NCBI RefSeq assembly: GCF_963855985.1
Contig: NC_087093.1
Span: 2,053,501-2,117,500, forward strand
Direction: 5' to 3'
DNA from: Ostrinia nubilalis
Taxonomy: Eukaryota; Arthropoda; Insecta; Lepidoptera; Crambidae
Length of the DNA stretch: 64,000 nucleotides
A program made the translations under genes and the position numbers. Numbering within the stretch: the stretch's first letter is position 1; every line of letters begins with the position of its first letter. The notes under the pieces are model-generated. The model had not been told where the DNA came from and made no database searches. It was given only the letters and a program-made list of their open reading frames with translations. Of this stretch, positions 9,056-22,392 are shown piece by piece.

Positions 9056-9895
9056 TACAAATGTCTCTCAATAAACTGGCTCCCATTGCTTGTACTTATT
9101 CATCTACAAAAACAAAACAAAAAATATTTTAATAAACTTGCATTCGAACGCTAAGGCCGGCCGCCGACTTGCGCATGAAAACAAATAAATGCGACTACTT
9201 TTTATTTCTCCGACACGACGCAGGCGGTCGCCATCAATGTTTACGTGACCTAGCTTTATTAAAATTCCTACTTTGGTCCAATCGTATTTTCTCTCCGATT
9301 TTTCTTTATTCGCCGGCTATGGAAAACTTAATTAATTTCCACTACGGCTGACTTGCGCTGTTTATATTATTCAATACAGCCGATGGCGGATTTGTACGGT
9401 ATTCTGTTGCTCCAGGATATTGTGTTCGGGACGGGCCGTGCTTTGTTTTGTAAATATGAGGTTATTCATAATAATTTATGGCGGTAAAGCGCGCGGTGCG
9501 CCTAATATATTTTTAGGGAAATTTTGGGAAGGGCCTCTTAAAATAACGTTTCGTTTATATTAAAACACAAGTACAAACTTATTCGAAATTGAAGCATGAT
9601 AATATAGGCTTCAAATAAATTCTGCAAGAGCTAAGGGATTCAAAGATCTGAAAAATTTATGAGAAATTAATACTTCATTATCTACTCTTCTTCTAAACTA
9701 CGTGTAGAGTTTGAGACGTGTTTCAAAGATTAAGTCAGTACTTTACCCCTCCATAATATTATTATGTTCTAAGAGGCTTATAATGTCTAGCAATTTAATA
9801 CGCTTAACGAAAATCTAACCAATCATACCCCAAGCGGTTGCATATGACCACAACTCCATACGTGGGGCTTCAAAATTCATCAGGGAACCAGACGC
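9056..9895. other. Non-coding
   Basis: No supported gene. The part adjoining the LINE remnant (about 9820-9895) may belong to it, in broken frames. Confidence 0.35.
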
Positions 9896-10090
9896 AGGTT
9901 AGCGTACCATCCCTATATTGTTGACATTCCACCAGCTCACACTAAGCGTTCCGATTACTCTTTTTTAATGCGAATAGCTAGGGACTAGAATTTGCTGCCT
10001 GCTGATGACTTTCTCGAAGACTATATAATTCCTGGCCTTTTCAAGGCGAGAGTGAATAGGCACTTACAGGGTAGATATGTACCATCCTAG
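9896..10090 (+). pseudogene. Jockey/CR1-like LINE reverse transcriptase 3' end
   Basis: One 65-codon frame, with a single internal stop (TAG at the expected W of a D-W-N motif), reads HTKRSDYSFLMRIARD and then NLLPADDF and FKARVNRHL before a terminal TAG at 10088-10090. This is the usual C-terminal end of jockey/CR1-type non-LTR polymerases (R-x-W-N-x-L-P plus F-K-x-x-V). Upstream ORF2 is missing or decayed. Recognition is by motif only. Confidence 0.65.
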
Positions 10091-10210
10091 AATTAATAAT
10101 TAATTAACATCAGGTGCGATTGTAGTCAAACACCTGCCTTGTTATGCATAAAAAAATACTAATCTGGTCTTTTGAAAAGTGCCATTGAAAAGTTAAGGGG
10201 ATTTTTTTTT

Positions 10211-10262
10211 ATGTGACAGGAGGCAAACGAGCAGACGGATCACCTGATGGTAAGTGATAATA
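10211..10262 (+). repeat. SINE-related fragment
   Basis: Carries CGGATCACCTGATGGTAAGT, the segment also present in the SINE at 39140-39448 and the piece at 45985-46070. No tRNA-like head remains. Confidence 0.5.
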
Positions 10263-10574
10263 AGAGAGGGGTGTCTAAATTTGAAATCTATGTAAGTAAG
10301 TATTCTTTAAGTGAGTATTCTGTTGAAAAACAGTGTGTTAGTATACGTTTTCTACAGCTTAATTGTATTCTAATCTACATGTGCTCACATTGTTTGCGCG
10401 CTGTCACAAGTCACTCGGTCCTTCAGCCGACAAATATATACGTCACTCGACACGTCGCTAACTCACTCAGTGGGTGTTAATCGAGATCTCCTGTCAGGTG
10501 GCTGATGAGGTTTGACACATACGAGTAGAGTATACATTACATGGTTTAAGTAGAGGGTAACTTGTTAAAAATTT

Positions 10575-10722
10575 ACGCCCGTATTCACAAACATTACTAT
10601 GAGGTCTCAAAGTGCGTATGGACGCACAGGGTAACACACGAATTAATCACAGAGCTATATTTAACGCTGTGCATTCGATTTGCTGCTTCACTTAAGCAAG
10701 CATCGTTTATGAATACGGGTGT
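10575..10722 (-). mobile_element. MITE, CCCGTATTCACAAAC family
   Basis: Inverted copy of 7643-7788 with ends CGCCCGTATTCACAAAC and GAATACGGGTG, flanked by TTA on both sides. Confidence 0.82.
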
Positions 10723-11449
10723 TAGTCTATTTTAAATTACAATCGCATTCACCTATTATATTAAAAAAAAAATTTGAACAAATTCATATGCCAGCTGCGC
10801 TGGTGAGATAACTGCACTTATTTTTAACTTAATACCATATTTACTGTACAACACTATATCTGTAAATAAATAATCTTTTCCTTAAAAATCGGTAAAATAA
10901 TCTCCACGTAAAGCAATATTTTTTCACTCAAAAAAAACTTCACGAACAATTAAAAATTTAAAAAAAAACGTGTGCCAGTTTTTTTAACCTATATTCTACT
11001 GCTGTAATATTAAGCCTTTTGAGGGTAATGTTAAGAAAAGGCCTCAATTAAAAGAGATTTATCGAAAAACTACTTGCTTTACTATAAAAGTGTGCACTCT
11101 CAATAGCAAGAGGCTCCGAGGGCCTTCCCTCTTACTCTTAGGCCTCTTTGAAGGCAGCCGCTTCCCCAATTACTTCGTATGAAACTGAGCGTAAACTGAA
11201 TACTTGCTTGGAATTTATAAAAAAGGCACTGGAGGTAATTGCTTGCTTTGCTTCGCTCAAGGTTAAAAGGTAGGGTAAAATATTTTTTTAGGTATTGTTT
11301 ACTGTAACAACTTAAAAAAAATGATCTTTTAATGCTTCCTTCAAAACACCTTAAAAGCTTTTTCAAATTTTTTTCTAGTTTTTGAGTGTTTAGCGAGTGT
11401 TCAGAGAGTGCGACAGTTTTGGATATAAAGGTTACTAATTAGGTTCTAA
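10723..11449. other. Non-coding
   Basis: AT-rich with many A runs. No credible gene; the 88-codon minus-strand frame at 11100-11366 has no recognisable family. Confidence 0.35.
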
Positions 11450-11564
11450 TGCCCGTTTTCACCATCAATCCCTAACTTTTAAGCGACCTCTATGGTAACA
11501 CATAACAGGAATTTTATTTTCAAAGGGGTCACTTAAAATTAGGGATTGATGGTGAGAACAGGCA
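11450..11564. mobile_element. Harbinger-like MITE, 115 bp
   Basis: Long inverted ends TGCCCGTTTTCACCATCAAT and ATTGATGGTGAGAACAGGCA, each flanked by TAA (11447-11449 and 11565-11567). The TAA duplication supports PIF/Harbinger type (inference). Confidence 0.82.
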
Positions 11565-11567
11565 TAA

Positions 11568-12427
11568 GCCCATCTTATTCGACATTATCACATCCTTATA
11601 ATTCAAAACAACGCATTAATAACCTGCTCATCCTATTGAAAACAAAACACACTACGCGAATAATTTCACCGCCGAGAGCACTTCATGCTGTACAATTTTG
11701 TTGGAAAGTGACACGTATTACAAGTACAAAAGATGCCTGTGTCTCGGCCTTTGATAAAGCCTCAACGGGTGAAAACTGATTGCCGTGCGAGTCACTTGAG
11801 TGAAATTGCGCGAGCGCTGAGCTTTACTTGTAATTTTTGTTTGTTATGACTAAATTTTGGTTACATGAGTAGATAAACAATTTTTTTTTTCATTTTATTA
11901 ACCCGAAATATTTAATTGTGTTGATCTTTGTATTATTTACTACTATAATTATCTTACTGTGTTTTTTGCTCATTTTAACTTTTATCTTCCTTTCTTCAAT
12001 TGTTAGATTTTTGGGTAAGTATTGTAATTAGAGCTAAACACAAAAGGGTTTTTTCTAGTAAAATTGTGAAGCTTGTAATATTTACCTGAACCCTATTATT
12101 AGTTAATTTTACTCATTTTATTACATAACTATCTGTTTGTATATTAGTTCTATGTTAATATAATATTAGTTTATAGTATAATTAGATTTGATTGTTAGAA
12201 TAATGAGCCTGTTATAAATCCATTTATTAAAATAGGCGTAATCAATACAAATAACTGTCAATAGTTGATATCAATCCATCAGCATTTCGAGCCTGACAAG
12301 CTAATCGACTTGGCACGCGTCACGATGACACAGCGACTCCGAGGCGGGGCCGTTACGTAGTAAAAAGTAGGCATTTGTTGTCAAATAAATAGTAGGCAGA
12401 GCCTTTTTATTGGCCTAGGTCAGCACA
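11568..12427. other. Non-coding, AT-rich
   Basis: No gene or repeat recognised. A short GC-richer stretch lies at about 12295-12355. Confidence 0.4.
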
Positions 12428-12661
12428 TCCCAACTTAATATTATAAATGCGAAAGTAACTCTGTCTGTCTGTCTGTCTGTTACGCTTTCCCGCTTAAACC
12501 TCGCAACCGATTTTAATGAAATTTGGCATAGAGATAGTTTGAGTCCCGGGAAAGAACATAGGATAGTTTTTATCCCGGTTTTTGAAACAGGGACGCGCGC
12601 GATAAAGTTTTTCTGTGACAGACAAAATTCCACGCGGGCGAAGCCGCGGGCGGAAAGCTAG
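12428..12661 (+). mobile_element. Short Helitron, complete
   Basis: Starts TCCCAACTTAATATT after A, has a (GTCT)n run near its 5' end, and ends in a GCGGGCGAAGCCGCGGGC hairpin followed by GGAAAGCTAG and T. It differs from 30437-30677 only by one T insertion, one substitution and two GTCT units, so both are recent. Confidence 0.9.
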
Positions 12662-14258
12662 TAATGGATAAGGTATTCCCGTTTGCAGATAGCTTTACGT
12701 TTTTGCAGCGTTGTCACTTTACAAACGTTTATCACGGTAAAGAGTAGTTGAAAATTCTGTAAGCGTTACTACTTACAAAATAATGGATACCTAACTTAAA
12801 ATTTGTATTGTGTATTTCAGAAATTTTGGCAGCCGATGTAAATATAATTTAAGAGTATTTACACTAAAGGCTGATTTACACGTATTAAGTAGATAGGTAG
12901 GTTTTGACAAGCAGTTTCATAGTGAACAAGAGTTTGACGTTAGGACAGTCTTCAAAAGTTACAATACAATTTGATATAACTAAAGTTACCTACTTAACTA
13001 GGTACTTACTTTACATGTAAATCAGTATTAACCTAAATATTTTTGTGTGTGTTTATTACATTTTCACGTCTCATCTGCTTAATCAATTTCGATAAATTTC
13101 AGCGTAGTTAGATCTTGAAAAACATAACCCTCCTTCTGGCGCAGTTGGGTAAGAAGGCTAAGTATAAAGACTGTATCTACATATTCAAAGTACACTGGAC
13201 GTACACAAATTCGTTGGACTGTTTCCAATATTATTTTTATGACTGTTTATTTATTGTTTTTGCGCCACTTTGATCGACCCCTCATTTCGTTTACCAAGCT
13301 GACTTCACTTCAACAATGGCCGTGGTCCGTGTTTACGAAAGCAATTGTAATTTGTGTTATTTTACGGTGCTTATTGTTTTATTTCGTCTTTAATAATCGA
13401 AGGAGTTTCTTTGTTCAATTACGAAGACCTGCTAATTTTCCTTTTCACGGAACAAAGAATACAAAAGTATAATTTGATCGTGATTTTCAAAGAAAGTTTT
13501 CGTTTTTGTAACAATGCGTTCATACAGGGGTTATTTAAGAAATTACTTAAGGCCGGGTAGCAGAGAAAATGGCGAAAATGAGGTTTTCATTTTTCATTTT
13601 TGAGGTACTAAACAGTAAAATTAAAGGCTAAGATTTTTATTGGGCATAGTTGAGGATATTTTCTAGGGCTATTAACGGATGGAAACACGATTTGATGAAG
13701 TTGACTCGATAGAATAAATTCCCAAAGTTACCTCTATTCGTTTTCTATTTATGGTTTTATTTTTAAAATAAGCGATTTGAGATTCTAAATCTTTTACTAA
13801 ACTAATGTTCAGAAATAACTTGAGGGCTTTTAACGGATGAAATTTTTATATTGCGTCTTATTTAGTTACTATGTTAAAAAATGTGGAAAAAATCGTCCAT
13901 GACGGTTTGGACAATCTCAATCAGTCGCGCGGTGGCGCTTACGGAGGACGGACGCGTGTCAGTTTTTTGGCCGTGACAGTTCGCGATTTGTCAATATTTT
14001 TGACAATGATGACTTTGATGAGTCACAGTATAATAATATCAGTGTTACTGGAGAAAGCTTAAATTCAATTCAATTTTGTCTCCCTATTGAAATTTAATTC
14101 GTTCGCATCCTTTTAAACGAAGACTCTACTCATGATACATAGTACATTCCTAAAATATGAGACAAAACCAATGAGTTAAAATTACATTTTAATAGTACCT
14201 ACATACAATCGTCTTACACTCTTTAGAAGAGCACACTGACACAAATAAATAATAAAAA
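12662..14258. other. Non-coding
   Basis: No supported gene. Several AT-rich frames of 60-77 codons overlap at 13239-13560 without family features. No repeat edges are seen. Confidence 0.35.
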
Positions 14259-14716
14259 ATACTGTCTAAGATCTGTAGCTAAAGGTCTAAGCTGTAAGAT
14301 AGAAGAATCTTCTAGCCAAAAAGATGGCAGATGCAGCAGATGTCAACGGATTTAAAACTGGAGTTCATATGACTCCTTGTAGACTTGAGTCTCTAGAGCG
14401 TCCCTTTCTCCACCATGCGTAAGAATTTTCACAATAATACTGTCTAAGGTCTGTAGCTAAAGGTCTACGCTGCAAGATGGAAGAATCTTCTAACCAAAAA
14501 GATGGCAGATGCAGCAGATGTCAACGGATTTAAAACTGGAGTTGATGTGACTCCTTGTAGACTTGAGTGTCTAGAGCGTCCCTTCCTCCACCATGCGTAA
14601 AAGTTTTCCAAAAATACTGTCTGAGGTCTGTAATAAAAGTCTAAACTGCAAGATAGAAGAATCTTTTAGCCAAAAACATGGCAGATGCAGCATATATCAA
14701 CGGATTTAAGACTGGA
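14259..14716. repeat. 178-bp tandem repeat, 2.6 copies
   Basis: ACTGTCT starts at 14261, 14439 and 14616. The units share GATGGCAGATGCAGCA and CAACGGATTTAAxACTGGA. The first two copies are close; the third is more diverged and is cut off near 14716. Not recognised as a known family. Confidence 0.88.
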
Positions 14717-17700
14717 CTGGCACCACCTTGCAATGTCATCCTCTCATTGTTATCTGTAATGTAAATTATTTTTAAAATGTATTTAAAAAATAAAATGTTC
14801 GTTTTATTATTTCAATAATCTGACCTCTCATCTCAACTACACTACACAAACACCTTTGTTCGCAACTGTACTGACAAAACCTTGATATTATACCGTTCAT
14901 TTAAGATGGCAAGCTTTTTGCTGCGGTAATGCACTCCAGGTAAACGTGTGTGATGCTTATTGCTCATAGTGATTTTCGATACAGAGCCCCTTTACATACG
15001 TTATACATAAATTATGGAAAGAAAACACCCAGACCAATACAAACAAATATGTATGCAATTTTAGTATGATATTTTTATTTATTAATAAACAAAAAGACTG
15101 AACAAAATTGATGCGTGTACTGATTAATGTAATTAACCACATGCAAATCTTTGTGAATTGCAACAACTATAATTTATTATCCAAGCTCTAAATAATCGCT
15201 ACTACTAATAATGTTTTTCCAATCGCTCAAGCTCCCGAGGATCTACCGATAGGTCGGGTGACGTAATCTTGAAATTCTTTTAGCCGGCGCGGAACTTCCG
15301 GAAGGTCCGGTGACGCCACGCCTCTTTGAACCGTGTTTACTTTGGCAGTTATATTCTATGTTTACTCGATTCTAAAAATATATTCCCAAAAATTTTGAAA
15401 GTTGTTTTAATTTGTATCACTTGGATATGATTTGTATTAGAAAGTGCTGTGAGTGTGACGCTTGAACGGGAGGAAGTCAACCTAACCTAACCAACTGCGT
15501 ATTTCCAAACTGCGTATTTCTATACTGTGTAGCCGCGAGAGCTCTTTGGCGCGCTGTCTTCTTCGAAGTATTGCGCGCGCAGATTTTGACAGCGCGAAAT
15601 ACCTACTTTAGCAGAAATACCAAGCCTTAATAAGGTTATGATTATGTCTACTGGTGTAATAATAACCGTAATTGCTATATCACAGTTTGAAAGCTACCAA
15701 AAAACTATCAAACCATAGCTATGTATAAAATTTTCGATTACTAGCGATAAGAACTCCATATTTTATAAGTAAGAAATAGTAAGTAGTTTTTACCCGACTG
15801 CGCCAGAAAACGGGTTTTTTGTTAATGACCACCATATTATGTATCTTATTAGTAATCTGTGACCATATACTTAATTATACTCTGAGAAAATTTCAATACA
15901 TTGATTCAAAAGCACATCGCACTGATTCCAAAATTCAAATTCCCGTTGACTGATAAACCAATTTCCACCGAAGTGACATGCAGCAAAACATTTGCAGCGT
16001 CATTTCCGAAGCCTCCAAGTCTTATTGCGCGGGAGACTGTAATCCAGTGTTCCACGGATCGTCATTACGCGATATTGCTGTGGTAATGACACATAATAAA
16101 TCGCTCCGCCTCCGCCTGGGGACTGAGAAGTGATTTGGGCTAGAACGGTCGCTTAAATTATTGCACCTCTGTTTACAACTTCGCTTTAATGATTCGGTGG
16201 GATGAGTTGGATTCGCTCGGGTGAGCCTAATCAGTTTGGAGGATGGTTGTAATTTTTTGTTTGGATTGAACTGGGAGTTGTTTGTCTTTCGTGGGTAAAG
16301 ATGACGATGTGGAGGGGAATATGCTTTTTGGATTCATTATTTTGCTGTAACGGAAGGAACCCTTATTGCTTATTTTATTTTTATTTTATTGAATTCATGA
16401 AATGTCTAAGAATTACTTATCTATTTGACTAGATCTTTTTGAAGTTAGTCAGCTTTTTTATTTGTTAACAAACTTGTTAGTACCTACAAATTATGTATGT
16501 ACATAAAGTACCTATCTGCAATAGGTACTTTAGTCCGTCACAAACATTCGCTAGCTCTAAACTGAAATTTCAGGTTTTCCAGCTCTCGCATACTTGCATA
16601 AATGAACGATTTGATTTGATTTGATAAGTTTTTTAACTTACAAATATTTTGTTTGGCAATTAATTTGTTCTATGTGATCTTGATCTCGGACATCATTTTG
16701 TTCAGACCCCTGCCACTTATTACATAATACCTTATTAATTAATAAAAATATACATGAGGCCTCTTCTAGTACTGTTATAGCCCGTCACACTCAATTTCAC
16801 CCGCTCCCGACGCCTATTGTTCATAGCGGGTTTTTCTATTAACTGTCTAATTAAGACATCTGTTACCGTCCTGCTGGGGATGGCTGGTATCAGGAACGAC
16901 TCAGCCCTATATGGGTTCAATCAAGCCAATTTGCTACAAGATTCACCCAATGTTTGTTATTTGAGAGGTTATTGTGAAAATGAAGATGAAAATACTGGTG
17001 GAATGTCGCAAAGGAAGATACTTATTCTGTAGGTACCTAATGAAGAAAATTTTTTTGTAGCTATTCTAAAATAACTTTAATTAAACCTGTTTTAGGGTTC
17101 AAAATCTGAATCAACTTTTGCGAAAAGTTGTTATGTATGGTCACTAGGATGGTAACTATGTATTTCAGTATTTAATTGGGTGCAAAAACTTCCAAATGCG
17201 ATATATCATTTTTATCCATTCATTCTTCAATTATTTATTTATTTCAAATTTCAAATTCAAATTATTTATTTGCAGAATGTGGTACATTAGATGTTTTATA
17301 TTTTATTTATTTAAGGCACAGCTACAGAGAACATTTGATTATTTTTTTATGAACTAGGTAGTAAAAAATATTGACGCAAAAAGCATAAACTAACATTATG
17401 TTAAGAGATTCTTTCTAAGGTGTTTCATGGAAACACAGATGTCTAAGATGGCTTTTGTGTATCAACAAGTGTCATTTGATTGATGGCGCGTAAGAGGGAT
17501 GTTTTATTGTCACACTCCGTGGATATTACGTTGACACTTCCATATTAGATGAGCAAACACAAACACAATTTCTCTACACGGAGTTGAACTGTTGACGGCC
17601 GATTGTTTACAAACACAACATTATTGTTATATTTTTCTTGTCAGTTTCGACCACTCATTCTATAAATATTATTAATAGTGTAAGTAATATAGACAGTGAA

Positions 17701-18539
17701 CTGGAATACAGGAACCATCCTTAAGGAGTTCAGGTATCAACTCATATACTTGGTCTTTTTTGTATCAACAACAACACACAACCATAACTTTAGCCTGTTC
17801 TTAATTGCGAAATTAAATAAACATCGCAGAACCCAAAATTAGTTTATTGTGGGTAGAAAGAAGTAGTAAAGTATGCATTTTCTCGTTTATCTATTCCATT
17901 ATTAAGATAACGTAAATATTATGTATAAATCCTAATATAAAATAGAGTACCTACCAACTCCTATCTACTATGTTACAAATTATAACTACACGCTGCCAGG
18001 CAAACTCAAAGTACTCATATTTCAATGATCAAATTTCAATATCTATTAAGTTCAACATTAAAACTTACTTCGTAACCGAGATGCATGAACTTTCTCATCA
18101 ATTAGTTGACGTTTGGTAGGAATTTAATATCCCCGTCAGTTTTATCTGATCACTTTAAGACTGTCAACCTTCCGAGTACAAAGGGATTCCACGCGTTTCC
18201 AATGTAGCTTGGTTATTAGTGAAGAATCTATAGATAAGGCAGAGGATAGCTTTTTCCACAATATGCTTTAAAATAGTAGGATTTTAATAAAATTAGAAAT
18301 CCAATTCTGGTTCCCGGTGAATATTTTAAGGATTTATCAAATCTTACGTCATGAATTTAAGGTTACTTTAACCAAAACGATATTCACTTTTGCATTGCAC
18401 TGCAGGAGCACAACCCTTTCTAATTTAAGAGAGTCAAATGGAGGATTTGGTCCCGTTACCCGTTCTGTAGAATTTCAACTATTTCAATTGCAAAATTTAC
18501 CTTAAAATGTATCACTTCAAGAACTAAGACAAGTGACAT
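14717..18539. other. Non-coding, mostly unique
   Basis: No supported gene. Two GC-richer patches stand out: 15220-15330 (a TGACGTAA word and two similar GGTCxGGTGACG words) and 15535-15600 (GCGCGC words). The rest is AT-rich with short frames that show no family likeness. Confidence 0.35.
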
Positions 18540-18680
18540 GCTAGCAACGCGGGTCAGGTTAAACACAAAGAAGCCGAGATTACCGGTAGCGGGACCAATC
18601 CCCAGCTGTCACGCGTCACGCGGCAACGGGCGCGTCACCGGGAGTCAGCTGTGTGTGCCCAACGTGACCGCAAAGCAAAT
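18540..18680. other. CpG-rich patch with GTCACG words
   Basis: A local GC island in AT-rich DNA with repeated GTCACGCG / GCGTCACC words. A very similar patch lies at 19045-19200. Possible regulatory DNA or a decayed repeat pair; no exon or promoter can be shown. Confidence 0.35.
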
Positions 18681-19044
18681 ACGTTACACTTTGGAATATT
18701 AATTTTAAAGTCATTTTTAAGTGTAACATTAACTGTTATGTTATAAAAGTGCTTGAAAGTTAAAGAAAATAGAAGGATCCAGATGAAAATAAAATGTTAA
18801 TTTTTTTTTGGGATTTGTACAATTTTGTCGGAATTTTTATATTAAGCAAATTTTATTTACAGCATTTGGAAATATTTAAAAATTAGTGTAACGAAATGAT
18901 TTTTTTAAAGTGAAATTATTAATTTTATCTTTTGAATTACAAACTTGGATTCCTTGGCTTCAACTTTTTTTTTCAAACGTACCTAATAAACGCAATTATA
19001 ATGTATTCCATTTCCCATTGTATTTTTCCAAAAAGACGCCTCAC

Positions 19045-19200
19045 CCAATCCTGCGGCGGGCGCAATTCCCGCGCTGTCACCCGCGTGATGGTGTCACGCC
19101 GCAACGCGCCGCGTCACGGGTGATCACGGTGCGTGACGTTTCCCGCCGCAGCCGACCGCGCGTAATAACGTTGCACGTTGCCGCTACGAAAGCAATGTAG
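19045..19200. other. CpG-rich patch with GTCACG words
   Basis: Contains GTGTCACGCCGCAACGCG, close to TGTCACGCGTCACGCGGCAA near 18607, plus several more GTCAC/GTGAC words in both orientations. Frames through it are open only because of base composition. Confidence 0.35.
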
Positions 19201-21477
19201 CGGTTTCGGGTGAATTTTGATTGTTGCACCTTTCATGATCGGTTGGGGCGATGACATTAGGTAACGGCTGATGTTCCAAGCATGTTTTATACATTTAACA
19301 TCAGTCAAGGTTTTCGTTATCTGGAGGTACCACTTAGGTTATAGACTATTAAAATCGTACTGACAGACAAGCATTGCATCTGTAGTTCGCTAGAAGAGCA
19401 GTTAGTTGGGTAGCGAAAAATTGCAAATTGTTATCAGTCCAGTCGCTTTTATGACTTTGAAATATCTTTCCCAAATACCATTTAAAAATTTCCCAAACAA
19501 GTTTAGAACCGTTAAAGAAAAGTAATTTCGTTATTACATAAATAAAAGTATCAGTTGGACTAAATCTCTAAACTTTCGCAGTTTGATGAAGAAATCTGGC
19601 TGTATCTTAAGAAGTGTCTGCTCAAAATGTTGTTCCCAAATACAGCGGACTGAGTCGAGCTGGCTTACCTTTATATCAGTTTTACACCCGTGCAAGTTTC
19701 GGCCGACTTAAGTGGGAGTTTACGAATTCCCGACAGTTGCTAAGTCGACAATTTCACAGGAACATAATGAATTTACAGCGGAGACTAAAGAAACGGGCGA
19801 ATTGTGTAAATTAATGCAAATTTAAAACTTGGCCTATAAGCCACGTAATTGACGAGTAATTTGGTAATGCGCTATTTCGTATTAGCCGGAACGTCCCTTT
19901 TTATGGGTTATTAAGGAATTTTATAAACTTGACCGAACTAAGTTATGACTGAGATTACACAATCTTTTTAGTGATGATTTTTTTAATGCATCTACAGCTT
20001 TTGGCTTTATAAGTCATCAAAATCATTGCTAAACAAAGCATCTCTATAAATTCTTCTGAAGGGATTCGCCTGCACCCAACGACTTTCGTGAATACCAATT
20101 TTTGCCTTTTCTTTTAAGAATTTTATGCAAAACTTATTTTATGATAATGCAAGCCTTGTGTTATACAGAGTCTGTAGTCAATGATTTCGAGTTTAAATTC
20201 TCATGGAGAAATAACAATTTCAACTTTTCCAAAGTAGAAGCTAAATCAACAGGCATGATTAATTCTCTTAGATCTAGAGTTATGGCCGTTTATATGTATT
20301 AACAGTATGTAAATAGATAAAAACTCGAATCAAACTTATAATTTCTGTCGAGTTTTCAGCCGTCGGTCGTCGCAGATTCGGATTATTCAGCAACATTATG
20401 TTATTTAATCGAAACCCAAGTAGCCGCCTAATACAAAAAATACCTCCCGCAACATTCTTAAACTTTTACGCAAACAGATAATTCTATTAACGATCTGATC
20501 ACCCAGTCCCATAGAGAGCGGAGTCTGTCTATTGTTCGTAAATCGATACTCGAGGGCCGGACGAATCAGGCAACTCTTCGTCAATATGTCACTCGAACAC
20601 TCCTAACCCTGTTCGTTCCACAAAGGGCCGTTATAAATGTGGGCGGCTCGCGTTCCGATTATACGTTACTAGATACCGTGTTGTATTTCGGAGATAGCAA
20701 GTTTGGTTTGTTACGAGCGTTGGAAACGTGTAAGGTTTGTTTTAACGCATTCAGCGTACGCTTTTATCTAAAATTAATTTTGTTCTGTTTGTATCATGGA
20801 TAGCATAAAAAAAACTATTGCAACAAATTACTGACATTTACATCTCTTAAGATGTAGGATTCTGGATGTAATGATAACACAACGAAAAAAACATTTAATT
20901 AATTATTAATTCTTATTTTATTATTGAGAAATACACCTACAGACGTAGACTGTTAAAATAATAATGGAAATGAAACGGAAATAGTAAAATAAATAAACCC
21001 ATAACAAAACTCTACAAATGTTCTGTAATTAAACATAACCATAACAAAATAAATTATTTAGTCAAAATTCAAAACAAACAATCGATTTTAATTTTGATCG
21101 AAAAATTATACCAATATCGACATGAAAACATAATTATAGGACCTAGAACATAATATAACGAATTTATTGAATCGTAGTCTAATATAATTTGGGTTCGAGC
21201 TAGTTTGCACATAGCCGTATACTGACAAAATTACACACATAAAAACAAACAACCTTATCAAAGTCATGTCAATCAATTATCAACAATTGAAAGCATATTT
21301 AGCAAACAGATAACCTTACACCCCGTTTCAATCGGATACCAAATTACGAAAGTACCATTCATCGTGCAAAAAGATGGCGACCGTTGATACGGCGAATGGA
21401 TTGCACTGTGTCAATTGGATGGTGTAACAGCCCAGTTTTCCAACGCATTTTGTGGGCGCTACGTCGGTAAATCAGTG
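19201..21477. other. Non-coding
   Basis: No supported gene. 20500-20740 is GC-richer and holds TATAAATGTGGGCGG at about 20632, which could be a core-promoter-like site, but no transcript start or exon follows that I can support. Confidence 0.35.
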
Positions 21478-21485
21478 ATTGGTAC

Positions 21486-21919
21486 CAGGGATGTTATGGA
21501 TATGAAGTTTCGGTTATGGATACGATTACGGATATTAGAATAATATTAAACCGGTTTTGGTTACGGATATGAAATCATTTCGGATTATCCGAAAGTTTCG
21601 GATAATTTCGGTTACGGATATAAGAATTTCAAAAATGTAAAATTCAAATAGCAAGATGCTGCGCGAGTCGCAACCCACGTAGCCACTTTATATCAGTACT
21701 ATGACGGCATCTATGATAAGGTAAAACAGGCGGGGATATCAGATGGTGCCAGGGAATGCCTGACAAGTAACAATTTTTAAAAAATATTAAGATTTAGACT
21801 CCGCCTATATCCGAAATTATCCGAAACATTTGATTCGGTTTCGGTTACGGTTACGGATATTTTTTATTTTGTTTATCCGATAGTTTCGGTTACGGTTACG
21901 GATATCCATAACATCCCTG
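21486..21919. mobile_element. hAT-type MITE with 8-bp TSD, 434 bp
   Basis: Ends CAGGGATGTTATGGATA and TATCCATAACATCCCTG are perfect inverts. They are flanked by the exact 8-bp duplication ATTGGTAC (21478-21485, 21920-21927), diagnostic of hAT. Both subterminal regions are filled with repeats of GGTTACGGATA / TATCCGAAA in inverted orientation. No transposase frame. Confidence 0.95.
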
Positions 21920-22289
21920 ATTGGTACGTGTACTAATCTGCCAAATTTGCACACAGAACTGAGATACGAAAGGTGTTCAGAAACACGGAGATATTTTTGA
22001 GATCGACGGCCTTGTATTGCATGATTCAGATACTCCTAATGCATTTTTAAGTGCATCGTTAAAAACTTTGTAAGTTATTTCACAATAAATAGTATTTTCT
22101 GTTACGACTCTCACGTCATATTATAGCTTTACTAGTAATTTGAAAGCCTAAATGTCCTCAACTGACTATTCTTTATTTATTTTTCTACTTTTCATTTCTA
22201 TTCTTTCAACTCTACCTAATCTTGTCTGTTGATTTAAATATTTAAATAACTAACTAAAACTAAAGTACTTAGTCGTAAAATTTGTCTTT

Positions 22290-22392
22290 TTTTCTCTTCT
22301 CTTCTTCTTGTCGTGTCGACAACAAACCTACACAGCGTCCGCCCAAAACTCCGGCACAAGAATGGTGTGGTCAGTAGCCTTCATTAAATCTT
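22290..22392 (-). repeat. Dispersed repeat with (GAA)n tail
   Basis: Inverted copy of 8981-9055 (GTGTCGACAACAAACCTACA) with extra upstream sequence shared with 40536-40690. Confidence 0.65.

Noticed and set aside
13239..13560. Two overlapping frames rich in F, L and I
   Set aside because: Typical of AT-rich non-coding DNA; no signal peptide or membrane pattern consistent with a known family.
15479..15492. CAACCTAACCTAACC resembling insect telomere repeat
   Set aside because: Only two to three units; common chance word in moth DNA.
20632..20646. TATAAATGTGGGCGG as a core promoter
   Set aside because: No exon, start context or conserved downstream element could be tied to it.
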